From: Bullera alba
Lineage: Eukaryota; Basidiomycota; Tremellomycetes; Tremellales; Bulleraceae
NCBI GenBank assembly: GCA_001600095.1
Contig: BCIX01000003.1
Location: 2,046,001-2,110,000 of the forward strand
DNA: 64,000 bases
Direction of reading: 5' to 3'
Under the pieces are notes generated by a model. The model saw nothing but the letters and a program-made list of their open reading frames with translations. It had not been told where the DNA came from and ran no database searches. Below, in pieces: positions 47,266-59,022 of this stretch (the first letter of the stretch is position 1; each line of letters begins with the position of its first letter). The position numbers were made by a program, and so were the translations under genes.

Positions 47266-50200
47266 ATGCCCATCATCGACATCTCCAAGGATCTGGCGAC
47301 TCTGTTTGTGCTACAAGCACGGGCAACGCCAGATGCCATCGCCCTGGAGGATGAGGCTCGAGCATTGACCTACGCCGAACTTGACCGCGAGACAGAAAAG
47401 ATGGCCGACTATCTTCGCCATCACTACCATGTCGGACGGGATAGTCTTGTCGGCATCCTCATGAACCGAAGCGCCGACTATGTCATTGCCGCCCTCGCAG
47501 CACTTCGAGCTGGTGGAGCCTTCCTCGTTCTCGAACTCGCCTATCCATCCGGCCTACTTCGAGATGTCATCGACGACGCACGACCTGCTGTTGTCCTCAC
47601 ACAGATGGCGCATGCTAGCCACATCAAGTCGGACGTCCCAGTCGTCTCCGTGGACGAGCCAGAGGGTTACGCTAGATCCAACGGCTTTTCGAATGGTACA
47701 AACGGCTTAGATCACTCCCAACTCCCTCGTGACGATGATCTCGACAGACTGGCTTTCGTATCCTATTCCTCCGGTACGACTGGACAGCCCAAGGGTATCG
47801 CCAATCCTCATCGAGCCGCCGTTCTTTCTTACGACTTGCGTTTCCGTCTATCCGATCTCTCGCCAAGCGATAGGGTAGCATGCAACGTGTTTTTCGTCTG
47901 GGAGATGTTGAGGCCACTGCTGCGAGGAGCTACGGTCGTGGCGATCCCAGACAGCGCGAGCTATGACCCTACTGCTCTCGTGAACATCCTCACCTCGAAA
48001 CGCATCACCGACACTCTCATGACTCCTACACTTCTATCCACCGTTCTATCCCGATATCCCAACCTCCACCAAAAAGTACCCGACCTCAAATCTCTATGGC
48101 TCAACGGCGAAGTTGTCACTACGGAGCTGTGTCGGCGTGCGATGAAGGCAATGCCTGATACTCGTTTGTTAAATGTGTACAGCGCCAGCGAAACGCATGA
48201 GATAGCCGCCGGGGATATACGGGAGTTCATCGACCATGAGATGAGAGTTTGTCCGGTAGGCCCGCCAATGGACCCAGAACACATCTACATCCTCGACGAA
48301 TCAGGAAATCGGGTCGGCAAGAACGTCAGCGGTGAGCTGTACGTCGGAGGGGATCTGCTTGCTCGTGGCTACATCAATCTGCCCGAAATGACCGCCAAGG
48401 TGTTCACTCCGGATCCTTTCGCCGGCAAGAAAGGTGCTCGGATGTACAAGACGGGAGATCTTGCGAGACTACTACCTTCGGGACTGTTGGAGATTACGGG
48501 GAGGGCGGGTGGAATGATCAAAACTCGGGGATACACCGTTCAACCTGGAGCTGTCGAAACTGCCATCGTCAAGTACCTCGCCGTTCGAGATTGCGCTGTG
48601 ACCGCTCATGGTGATGGACTGGAGAGACAACTTGTTGCCTACGTGGTACGAGAGACGGAAGACAAGAGGGACAGAGAGGAGCTTGACATCGACGAGTCTG
48701 GATACAGCCCTTCAGCCCGTCGTGCTCTCGCAGCGCACCTCGCTCTCTACATGCTTCCTGCGCTTTGGGTCGAGATGGAGGTTCTACCCACCCACGGCGT
48801 TTCCGGCAAAATCGACCTCAAAGCACTTCCCGCACCGCCAACGCCAAAGATCCAAGTCAATGGAACTGAGAAAGACTCCAATACCGAGGTCAAGATCGAG
48901 ACTGTCATCAAGCTATGGGCCGATGTCCTCAACATGCCAGCTAGTGCGATCAAGGAGGAGCATGGGTTCTTCGACATTGGTGGACATTCGCTTGTTCTTG
49001 CAATTCTGGCCAGCCGCTTCGCCAAAGAATTCGGTTTCCCCGTACCACTCGCTCCACTGGCCGGAAATCCAACACTGCAGGGTCATATGGAAGCGATTCG
49101 AGACGCACGAGATGGACACACTGCCGCCGTCCAGGCCGACCTTCCCGCTATTCTTCGTGCCGACATACAGCTCGACGGAGATATCAAGTCGAATGGAACA
49201 TCAATGCGTCAGCTCAGCGAGGCTAAGACTGTGCTTTTGACAGGTGCTACCGGTTTCCTCGGCGCTTTCTTGCTCAAAGCTCTCATAGAGCAAACTTCGG
49301 CCACCATCATCTGCCTCGTTCGATTCACGGATCCTCGCGATGACTGCCGACCTGCTGGATTCGCGCGTATCCGAAAGAACCTTGTCGATCTTGGCTTGTG
49401 GAATGACAACATGCTTGAGCGGATGGAGGTCCTCCCTGGAAACTTATCGGACACACGACTTGGTCTCTCCGCCGAGTCGTTCAAGGAGATTGCATCCCGC
49501 ATCGAAGTCATCTTCCACGCTGCAGCTACGGTCAACTTGGTCTACCCATACGCAGCTCTTCGCAACGCCAATGTTGGGGGCACGCGAGAAGTTCTACGAC
49601 TCGCCTCGGTCAGCGGTGCCACTCTGCACCACATATCAACCAATGGTGTCCTGGTGCCCTCAGTGGAAGGCTGGTCTGAGGATGCAATGGTCGAGCTGGA
49701 CGATGTTCCTGAAAAGCTGCTGGACGGTTACGGGCAGACCAAGTGGGTAGCTGAGATGCTCGTCTGCGAGGCATCTCGTCGAGGTATGCCCGTCAAGATC
49801 TACCGACCTGGTACAATCAGTGGACATAGCGCTACCGGGTCAACCAACACCTACGATCTCCTGAACGCTTTGGTTGTCGAGTCACTTCAACTGGCGTGTG
49901 CGCCTTCCATCGAGCAGTGGTTCGCAGAGATGACACCGGTTGATTTCGTCACCGATGCCATTATGACACTGGCCGACCATACCGAGACCGATCAGCTCGT
50001 CTACCACTTGGGTGACTCCAACCCCGTCTCTGCAAGAGGTCTGTTCGACTCGCTCAACGAGCTCGGTTACAAGACTGATCGAGTGCCGTGGGACGACTGG
50101 GTCTCTCTGTGGACCGAGAAAAGGGGTAATGGCAAGGTTCGCGACGAACCCTTCACCGTCGACATCCTTCGTGGCGGTATGCCCACAGTGGAGGGTCTGC

Positions 50201-51129
50201 AATCTGTGACTGTCCTCAAAGACGATGCAACGCGAGCTGCTCTCGGACTATACGGTCTTTACCGCCCGCAAATCGACAGCTCCCTGCTCGAGACCTACAC
50301 CCGGCACTTCTTTGCCAGAGGATGGTTGAGCCGCCCACCTCGCAGGGTTGATGGTACCTCCAAGGCGCCCACCTTGGTCAAGAACAAAGGCCGCCTATCA
50401 GGCAAGGTGGCTGTCGTTATCGGGGCTTCTTCCGGCATCGGTGCTGCCGTTGCCATTGGTCTAGCCAAAGAGGGGGCCAACATCGCCATTGCAGCCCGCC
50501 GTACCGACGCTCTGGAGGATGTCAAGCGCAAATGCTCCGACTACGGCACTCGGATCTTGACTCTGAAGACGGATGTCACCAACAAGCAACAAGTCGAAGA
50601 CCTCGTCTCTAAAACCGCGGCCGAGCTTGGGCCGATCGACATCCTCGTCAACTGCGCCGGCGTGATGTACTTCACCATGATGGCCAATGTTCAAACCGAA
50701 GAGTGGGATCGAACAGTCGACGTCAACTGCAAAGGACTGCTCAACTGCCTCTCTGCCACTGTTCCGAGCATGCTCAAGCGGGAGACTGGTCACATCGTCG
50801 TCATCTCCTCCGATGCAGGTAGAAAGGTGTTCCCCGGCCTTGGTGTATACTCGGCAAGCAAGTTCTTCGTCGAAGCGACACTACAAGCCTTACGGGTCGA
50901 AACTGCCGGAACAGGCTTACGAGTCACGTCCGTTCAGCCGGGCAACACGGCAACCGAGTTGCTCGGCATGTCAACCGATGCGGAAGCGATCAAGAAGTAT
51001 GGAGAACCGACAGGTGCCAAAGTGTTGGACGCGGATGACGTGGCGTCGGCGATCGTGTACGCCGTTTGTCAGCCGGCACATGTCGCTGTGAACGAGGTGC
51101 TCATAGAGCCAAGGGATGAGCCGATCTAG
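47266..51129 (+). CDS. NRPS-like A-T-R1-R2 carboxylate reductase, glycine-betaine-reductase (ATRR) type
   Basis: Single-exon enzyme of 1287 residues. The adenylation domain (about 10-530) has SYSSGTTGQPKGIANPH, SASETHEIAAGD, YKTGDLARL and GKIDLKAL. A carrier domain has its phosphopantetheine Ser near residue 575 (DIGGHSL). R1 is a thioester reductase of the NAD(P)-binding type from about 655 (LLTGATGFLGAFL; YGQTK with Tyr near 822). R2 is a short-chain dehydrogenase from about 1045 (VIGASSGIGAAV; YSASK with Tyr near 1195). The order and length match fungal ATRR, which reduces glycine betaine through the aldehyde to choline. By that logic this enzyme would load a carboxylate as an adenylate, reduce it on the carrier in R1 and reduce the aldehyde in R2. 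Betaine as substrate is inferred from architecture. A long intronless gene here is unusual. Confidence 0.88.
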   Translation: MPIIDISKDLATLFVLQARATPDAIALEDEARALTYAELDRETEKMADYLRHHYHVGRDSLVGILMNRSADYVIAALAALRAGGAFLVLELAYPSGLLRDVIDDARPAVVLTQMAHASHIKSDVPVVSVDEPEGYARSNGFSNGTNGLDHSQLPRDDDLDRLAFVSYSSGTTGQPKGIANPHRAAVLSYDLRFRLSDLSPSDRVACNVFFVWEMLRPLLRGATVVAIPDSASYDPTALVNILTSKRITDTLMTPTLLSTVLSRYPNLHQKVPDLKSLWLNGEVVTTELCRRAMKAMPDTRLLNVYSASETHEIAAGDIREFIDHEMRVCPVGPPMDPEHIYILDESGNRVGKNVSGELYVGGDLLARGYINLPEMTAKVFTPDPFAGKKGARMYKTGDLARLLPSGLLEITGRAGGMIKTRGYTVQPGAVETAIVKYLAVRDCAVTAHGDGLERQLVAYVVRETEDKRDREELDIDESGYSPSARRALAAHLALYMLPALWVEMEVLPTHGVSGKIDLKALPAPPTPKIQVNGTEKDSNTEVKIETVIKLWADVLNMPASAIKEEHGFFDIGGHSLVLAILASRFAKEFGFPVPLAPLAGNPTLQGHMEAIRDARDGHTAAVQADLPAILRADIQLDGDIKSNGTSMRQLSEAKTVLLTGATGFLGAFLLKALIEQTSATIICLVRFTDPRDDCRPAGFARIRKNLVDLGLWNDNMLERMEVLPGNLSDTRLGLSAESFKEIASRIEVIFHAAATVNLVYPYAALRNANVGGTREVLRLASVSGATLHHISTNGVLVPSVEGWSEDAMVELDDVPEKLLDGYGQTKWVAEMLVCEASRRGMPVKIYRPGTISGHSATGSTNTYDLLNALVVESLQLACAPSIEQWFAEMTPVDFVTDAIMTLADHTETDQLVYHLGDSNPVSARGLFDSLNELGYKTDRVPWDDWVSLWTEKRGNGKVRDEPFTVDILRGGMPTVEGLQSVTVLKDDATRAALGLYGLYRPQIDSSLLETYTRHFFARGWLSRPPRRVDGTSKAPTLVKNKGRLSGKVAVVIGASSGIGAAVAIGLAKEGANIAIAARRTDALEDVKRKCSDYGTRILTLKTDVTNKQQVEDLVSKTAAELGPIDILVNCAGVMYFTMMANVQTEEWDRTVDVNCKGLLNCLSATVPSMLKRETGHIVVISSDAGRKVFPGLGVYSASKFFVEATLQALRVETAGTGLRVTSVQPGNTATELLGMSTDAEAIKKYGEPTGAKVLDADDVASAIVYAVCQPAHVAVNEVLIEPRDEPI

Positions 51130-51435
51130 GCATGTGTACCGGGTTTCAACACTCAAAATTAGATCTATAGACACATACATGCGATTCACGATTATAATGC
51201 CAGGGTATCGCACTGATTCTCATTGATACGCGAACGATCCAGTAGTGATATAAGGTAGAGGACGCCCGTACGGTGCAGCGAAGCAGCTGGCAGTCGCTCG
51301 TCGGGCGGAGCGGACTTTGCCGAATCTCCGCTTAGCACCAACCAGGTTTTTGTTTTCGTCAGAGCATATGAGCAACTTGTGAGCTTCCTCGCCCCTCATA
51401 TCATCGCCACAACACCTGCATATCTCACCTGCGTC
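51130..51435. other. intergenic, 0.3 kb
   Basis: 3' end of the reductase gene and the short promoter/leader of DIM1. Nothing else seen. Confidence 0.4.
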
Positions 51436-52752
<1,317 letters not shown>

Positions 52753-53605
52753 CTGCGGCCCATTCACTACTGCTATCGCATCTTTTCTTGATTCTGGGTA
52801 CCCGTACAAGCTTGAGTCCACCGTTGTTGTAAGAATATGCAACTGTACACATCCGAAACGCAGCGACCGAGAGACAACGGCACGACGTGCATGGGCATAT
52901 GGCATCCTGCATGGCTTCAGATGCAAAGTATGCAGTATATACTTATATCTCCCCCTTTCTCTGCCTCTTACTCGTCTTTATCGATGTACTCTTATCCATC
53001 ATTCTCGCCGTGGCCCTGGTCGGGGCTCTGTCTCAAGATGATTGATTTGGGGGAAGAATGCCCGCGGTGGCTCATGGCCTATGACCTATGCACAAGAAAG
53101 TTGGTTCGAAACAACTCGCCGAGAAGCATGCGGCTGCGATGAGCTCCATGAGGGGAGCAGGGACGAAAGTGACCGATACAATGATCGTGTGGTCTTGAAG
53201 GCGAAACGACGAAGGTGATATGGAAAACTGGACAAATCGAAGGAGACCAATCGATGCGACAATGAACCGGTGAATGTTGTGATATCGAACGTGAAAGTGG
53301 AATGAATTGAATATGAAGAGACCCAGATGATAAGCGTTTCTTGTGATCGTCTCGTGTGCTCGTCAAGAAGAATTGCAGGAAGCGATCGTGATGCGTTGGT
53401 TGTTGTTACGGAATGATGATCATCGAGCTGGCATGGTGAGATGGGTCCACTGTCAAGCAGTGGTTCGCCAGACTTGTCGGTCGATATGCCATGAGGTATT
53501 AGGCAAGTAGCCTTTTGGGTGAAGTCTACAACTGGATTTCTTCGTCAGCACAGCTGACACCCATGATTCCAGGCTCTGGCTCACCTCGACTTCTGGCTCA
53601 ATCTC
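52753..53605. other. convergent intergenic, 0.85 kb
   Basis: Between DIM1 (+) and the La-motif gene (-). No supported gene. Confidence 0.45.
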
Positions 53606-56600
53606 CTACTGGCTCGATTCGACCTCTTTGACCTCTTTGACCTCCTTGACCTCTTTGACTTCCTCGTCCTCCTTGTCTCCGCTCATACTCGTCGCCGGAG
53701 TGACAGTACTTCCATCGCCGCTTTTGTCCATGCTGTCGTCACCGGCATTACTGACGCTGACGCTCGAGCTCGCCGGTACCGATGCCGACTTCATCAATGC
53801 GTTCTCCACCCCGCCCGGCTTGTACTCTCCCTTGTATGTCGGCAAGCCTCCATGACCATGGATATCCTCCATGCCTAGACCGGGCAAGCCGAGCGATATC
53901 TCGGCAGAGAGCATCTGACTGTCATAGTCGTTACTGGTCTGGTCGAAATCGAGCGGATGACCATTTGACATTTGACTCGATGTCGATTGCGCCGCTGCCG
54001 ACTCGGATACTGCTTTAGGCGAGGAAGGTGGGATTGTCGATGGTTTGGCGTCGGGGAGTACCCATTTCTTGTGGTCGTGCGTTAACCGGACCTTCTCCTC
54101 CTGTACTTCCAACAACGAAGAGAGCATCATCATCTCCTTTATGAGAGCAATGTCCGGCGAGAGCGATTTGAGACGGTTGAACGAGGCAATCATCGAGATA
54201 TCGATCCATCCCTCGGAGTCCATCTATTTAAGTGTTAGTGACCTTCCGTGAGGTATCGTCAACCTGACATACCTGTTGTCGGAGGAAGAAGTCCATGGCG
54301 AGGTTCTGCATACTGAAATAGTACTCGACCTAAAACAGACATCAGCTGAGCCACCAGACTTTGTACGCTCCCCAGCTGCATAACTCACCTGCCCGAGAAC
54401 GTAGAACCGCGTCATGTCCAGGCCCTGCACATAGCTCTGCGGGAGAGGTGCTGGTGGCCCTTGATTCCCTCTGTTGTAGTTCTGCATGTACTGGACCTGC
54501 ACGGCGTCATACTGCCCGGGTCCAACCACCTGCGGCATGTGGCCCATGTTCGAGTGGTAGTTGTAGCCCATGTGACCTCTCGGGTAAGCTCCATCCACCG
54601 ATGGCAGTCCATTCATTCCCATTGGGGGCGACATCAATCCCTTCATGTGCTGCGACTGTGACCTGAAGTTCCCTCTTCCTCGACCGGTGGAGAAGGATGA
54701 TCGAGCATCGCGCATTCTGCCTGTGCGAGGCATTGGGTTTGGTGGGATACCAGCACCATTGGCTTGGAACTGGCCTTGGATGATAGGAGCGGTGACCGAG
54801 CCTACCAATGGCTTCGAAGAGGGACCGGAAGCCGAAGGTCCTTGAGAGGGCGAGAACGAACTTGAAGCCGGGTCGAGAGGTGTACTCTGTATCGTGGGAC
54901 TGGGCAATGTCGATCTTGATTTCCTTGGCGAAACAGCGGTACTGCCGTTGCCGAACTTGGACTGCCGACTGGTCTGCCTCGACAAGGGCGCACCGATCAC
55001 ACTTCCAGCGTCAGACGTAGGTCCAACTGTACCAAAGACAGGCTTGGGACCACCACTGTTCCTCCTTGAACCAGCTGGCATGGGTGGCAATCGAATCTCG
55101 CCCGATTGCGACTGGCTCTTTCGTCCGTCGATGGACGCCTTTCGCGCCTTGGTCTTGGCTGGAGGCACCGAAGATTCTGCCTTGATCCTTCTCTGTGCCG
55201 CGGCGACTTTTCGATTCTGCTCAGCTACCAAGTCCGCAGCTGCTTGCAGCTCGTCGGCGGGTATTGCCGTCCACTTCGGTTTCCCTACACCAGCAGTGTG
55301 ATCAGCGTTGTAAATACAACCAATGTTTCTGAACCTACTGCCTGTTGGTGCCTCCTCCACAGCGGGCTCTTCTTCGGCCTCCTTCTTCTCGCGAGCGGCT
55401 TTCTCCTTCTTCTCCTCTTCCTCTTTGGCTGCTTTAGCGGCCTGGGCGACATCTGGCCACATGACGGGATCGGCAATTGCGGCGACAGTCGAGTTTGGCT
55501 CTGACGATGCCTTTTTCTTCTTCTTCTGCAGATTTTTGACGTCACCGTTAAGAAGAGGGGCCGTGGCGTCTTGAGCAGAAGGTGCTGGAGCGGTCTGTTT
55601 CACTGCAGGTCTCGATGCAGCCGAGGGCGTGGGGTCATTCGATGACACACTTGGCGTACTGGTCGATTGTCCCATTGCAGTCTTTCTCGTGCTCCAGACA
55701 TTGACAGCCGGAGGTGGCGCAGTCTGCCGCGTTGATACGGGCGTCGGGGTAGGTGTAGCCTTCGCTGGCTTCTCTGTACCATTCTCCTTGGACTTGGCCC
55801 GCCAACTGCCATCTTCTTCCAACTCTCCTTTGATCGTCGGACTACTCACTGCAGTCGAAGTCGATGGCGTTTCAGCTGTCAAGATAGGCGAAGCTACTGA
55901 TGCTGATCCAGTCGTAGAGCCATTGGCAACCGTGGAGCCATTGAGAGAAGGCGAAGTTGGCGTGACTGGCGCTGCTGCCGTTACACTAGGCTTGGAGGTC
56001 GACTCCGGCCTTGGTTGAGATGTACTTGCACCAACGGCTGTCTGGGCTGTCGACTGTTTCGTCAAAGGATTGGCTGCACCCCAAGCGAATCTTGGAGCTG
56101 TTGCAACTGGTGCTGGAGCGGCTTTTGGTGCACTCGGCAAAGTGGAAGGGACAGGGGTTGGTTCAGCTGTTGAAGCCGATGCTGCCGGCGGGGGACCACC
56201 AGAGACTGCAGTAGCTGAACTCGATGTTCCGAGCTTCTTTGCTGATTTCGCCCCCTTCCCACTACTACTCCTGCTCTCTTCGTCTCTCTGGTTGTCCTTC
56301 TCCTTTTCCTTTTGCCCTGGTCTCTCTCGCCAATTTCTCGAGCTGCTGCCACTGCTCTTCTTCTCCTCTTGTCGTTCCGGACGAGCTTTGCTTCTTGCCG
56401 TCTGTACCGTTTCCCAAGGTCCATCGTCCACTTCAGCGGATGCTGGCTCCTCTTTGACCGGCACAGAGGCCTTCTTGCCCTCGCTGACCTTGCTTCGGCC
56501 GCCACTACTCCTAATAGATGAGGTAGTCGCCGACGTCTCGGCAGGTGTGGGTGATTGGGCCGCCTGTGAAGGCGTTTTCGGACCGTTGCTCATGCTGGCG

Positions 56601-56701
56601 GGTCTGATATTCCCGTTGGCGTCTTTGATACGATCTGCGTATGAGCCAAGTGCGTTGAATACTGATGTTGATGCAGAATTGATAGGGAGCGACTGGGACA
56701 T
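53606..56701 (-). CDS. La-motif RNA-binding protein (LARP1/Sro9-like)
   Basis: RNA-binding protein of the La-related group, expected to bind mRNA ends and affect translation. I chose ATG at 56701 (MSQSLPINSAST); the frame stays open to 56947 but that part reads like leader. The first 700 residues are disordered, Ser/Pro/Ala/Thr-rich, with a Lys/Glu coiled segment (AKEEEEKKEKAAREKKEAEEE is part of it) and an Arg/Gly/Ser stretch (TGRGRGNFRSQS). The La motif is split by two introns: FYVLGQ, then VEYYFSMQNLAMDFFLRQQ, then MDSEGWIDISMIASFNRLKSL. A likely 54-base intron at about 55287-55340 is in frame, so readthrough adds 18 residues. The C-terminus ends in a 9-base-unit repeat encoding EVK units. 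Sro9/Slf1 and LARP1 cannot be told apart by eye. Confidence 0.85.
53628..53675 (-). repeat. 9-nt tandem repeat inside the La-motif gene
   Basis: On the plus strand GACCTCTTT-type units repeat about five times, with single-base changes, encoding Glu-Val-Lys units before the last residues of the protein. An in-frame coding minisatellite, so copy number can change without breaking the frame. Confidence 0.75.
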
Positions 56702-58058
56702 GCTGCGGCCTGGGCGCTGTTCGTGATAGGATCGGGGTAGTCGGGGAAAAGACGAAGAGGGAGGAGAAAGCTGCATGGCGAGCATCATGGGCAGGAGTGT
56801 GCGGTGGGAGTGGATGCAGTGGGATTGGGGGTGGACAAGAGGCGGAGCGATGAGGGAGAGGTTGGCGGGTGATGAGTCGAAAGAAGATGGGCAAGCGTTT
56901 ATCAGCTGGTTTTCTTGACCGAGTGAAGCCGCAACACTTCGGACCATGCCCTCCCTTCACCACCCGCGAGACGAGTCGGAAGGTGGTAGTAGAAAACGCG
57001 AGAGTCATGACGGGAGACGAGTTGAAAGGAGCAAAATTCGAAAAAGGTTTAGACGATCATGATCATTCGAAAATCAGGCTGATCATCGACTTGACACATC
57101 GATGTCTCCTTTGCTTCTCCATCCCCGCGAGATATCACATCGCCACCGAAGGGCAGAAAGAGCTTGAAAAGAGGGCGACACTGGGGCATGATGGAAGAGA
57201 GCAGAAGGTTGAAACGTCTTGCGATAGATTGGCCGGATGGGCGGCAACCGGCGGCGTGGACAGATGGACAAAGGTTGGAGAATATGGGACTTCGCACTCA
57301 CGAGCAGAGTGTTCCAAATGCAGAAACGTCTCCTCGACTACTTTTCCTGCCTTCCTATGGTGCGTACACGTCGACTCCTCGGTGATTCAAAGAAAGAGCT
57401 GGATTATACCTGGAAGACTCGTTAGCGTTTTTGCCGATCCTTAGATGCTGCAAAATTCGGCTTACCCCTCTGGACGATGATCCTTCACTGGCGTATCTCC
57501 CTCCTTGGACGCTCTAGCTTCACTGTCGATAGGTCTCCCAAGGCTTGGTGGCAAAGTCAGAATAGGCAGTAGCGTAAGAGCGAGTCGTACCGAGCAGCGG
57601 ATCCGAAGCTGGTCGTCTGAGCGTTGACTGAGTGATAGTCGTAAAACGGTGATACAGCCGAGGTTGAAGGCTCTGTTCTTGGTGCAAAAGCTCCTCCCAG
57701 GTCTGATGTTCCTTCTCGCTGGTCTCTCTGTCCGACTGCGCGACGAGGCAAGGGGTGTGCAAGGGGGGATGAGAAGGGTAGAAGACGAGGCTGCTATCAA
57801 CATTACGACGACCATCCTACACTTTTGGCTTCGACCCTCGTACCAAGCTAGCGTCGCTGGGCGGCCAACCCATTACCAGCTTTTTGTAATTCACCCCTCC
57901 ACTTTAAATGTACCAGCCTGGGTGCACCCTTCGCTCTCGCTGAAAATTGTTAGGGTGACAGGCCTATATTTGGTTCCTATACATCCACAAAGAGACCATC
58001 TTCTCACCCTCTATCACACTCTTCAGCTCCCTCACCAAGCTGGGATACTGTCGATAGG
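56702..58058. other. divergent intergenic region, 1.36 kb
   Basis: Between the starts of the La-motif gene (-) and IMP3 (+). A 575-base open frame (56869-57444, +) and a reverse frame (57462-57815) lie here. Neither has a recognised motif or splice-consistent extension, and both are probably chance in GC-rich DNA. A small undetected gene cannot be excluded. Confidence 0.35.
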
Positions 58059-58862
58059 ATGAGGAAATTAAAACATCATGAGCAAAAGTTGCTCAAAAAG
58101 GTCGACTTCCTGAGTGTAAGTGACGGATGGCAGTTCCGAGGGAAGCCGATCTGACACTTCGGCTATAGTGGAAGCAGGATGCTTCGCAGAGGGAGATCAA
58201 GGTGATGAGGATGTACCATATCCAGGACAGAGAAGACTATCACAAGTGAGTATCCCTTGCTTTCTGTGTTCATACGCTGACCCACCGCCTCGTCAGGTAT
58301 AACAAGATATGCGGATCATTGAGATCGCTCATCCACCGAATTTCCCTTCTGCCAGCAGACGATCCGTTCAGACAGCAAAGAGAGACGGAGATGTTGAACA
58401 AGCTGTATGATATGGGTATCCTGGGTGAGTACGCATATGCATCTCTGCATATCAGTCTAATCCGAACTGCTTAGACGTCGGGTCGAAGCCTTCGGACATC
58501 GAGAACAAAGTCACAGTATCGTCTATCGCTAGGAGGAGACTCGCAGTGGTGGTAGCTAGGCTCAAGATGTCGGAAACAGTGTCAGATGTGAGTTGGCCCT
58601 ACGTTTTGTCAGCATAAACTCATGACGACACAGGCCGTCCGGACAATCGAGCAGGGACACATCAGAGTTGGCACTCAACCGATCACTGACCCTGCCATGC
58701 TTATCACCAGACATATGGAGGACTTCGTGACATGGGTCGACACGAGTGCCCGAAAGAGAACCATCATGAAGTACAACGATGAGGTGAGGCGGCTCGGAAC
58801 AACGTGCAAGTGAAGTGTGCTGACATAATTGCCTGCAGCTCGATGACTTTGACCTGCTATAA
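58059..58862 (+). CDS. IMP3: U3 snoRNP protein Imp3
   Basis: Component of the U3 small nucleolar RNP, needed for early 18S rRNA processing; S4-like RNA-binding fold. Exon 1 ends in the DFLS segment and joins [19 protein letters not shown] across a short intron with a CTGAC branch site. Family signature [18 protein letters not shown] is exact at the N-terminus. Further blocks are [39 protein letters not shown] (S4 motif) and [20 protein letters not shown]. The protein ends MKYNDELDDFDLL with TAA at 58860-58862. Length about 184 residues, as in yeast and human. Five exons or so. Confidence 0.95.
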
Positions 58863-59022
58863 TTGTATATCTACCGCCACTGCTCGACATTCCTGTATAC
58901 CCAGCACATTGCCGCATACCATGTATCATCTACTGGCTCCACGCTCGTGCTCTTCAGTCATATCCTAACGCTCTACCTCTCTTCGACCTCTCCCCGGTCT
59001 TCCCTCCGGTCTCAGCCTGCGA

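Noticed and set aside
55106..56726. Several long forward frames opposite the La-motif gene
   Set aside because: No start or splice structure of their own; the reverse strand carries the La motif and consistent introns.
56869..57444. 191-codon forward frame between the La-motif gene and IMP3
   Set aside because: No recognised motif, lies over likely leader DNA of a divergent gene, and has no consistent intron structure; kept only as a note.
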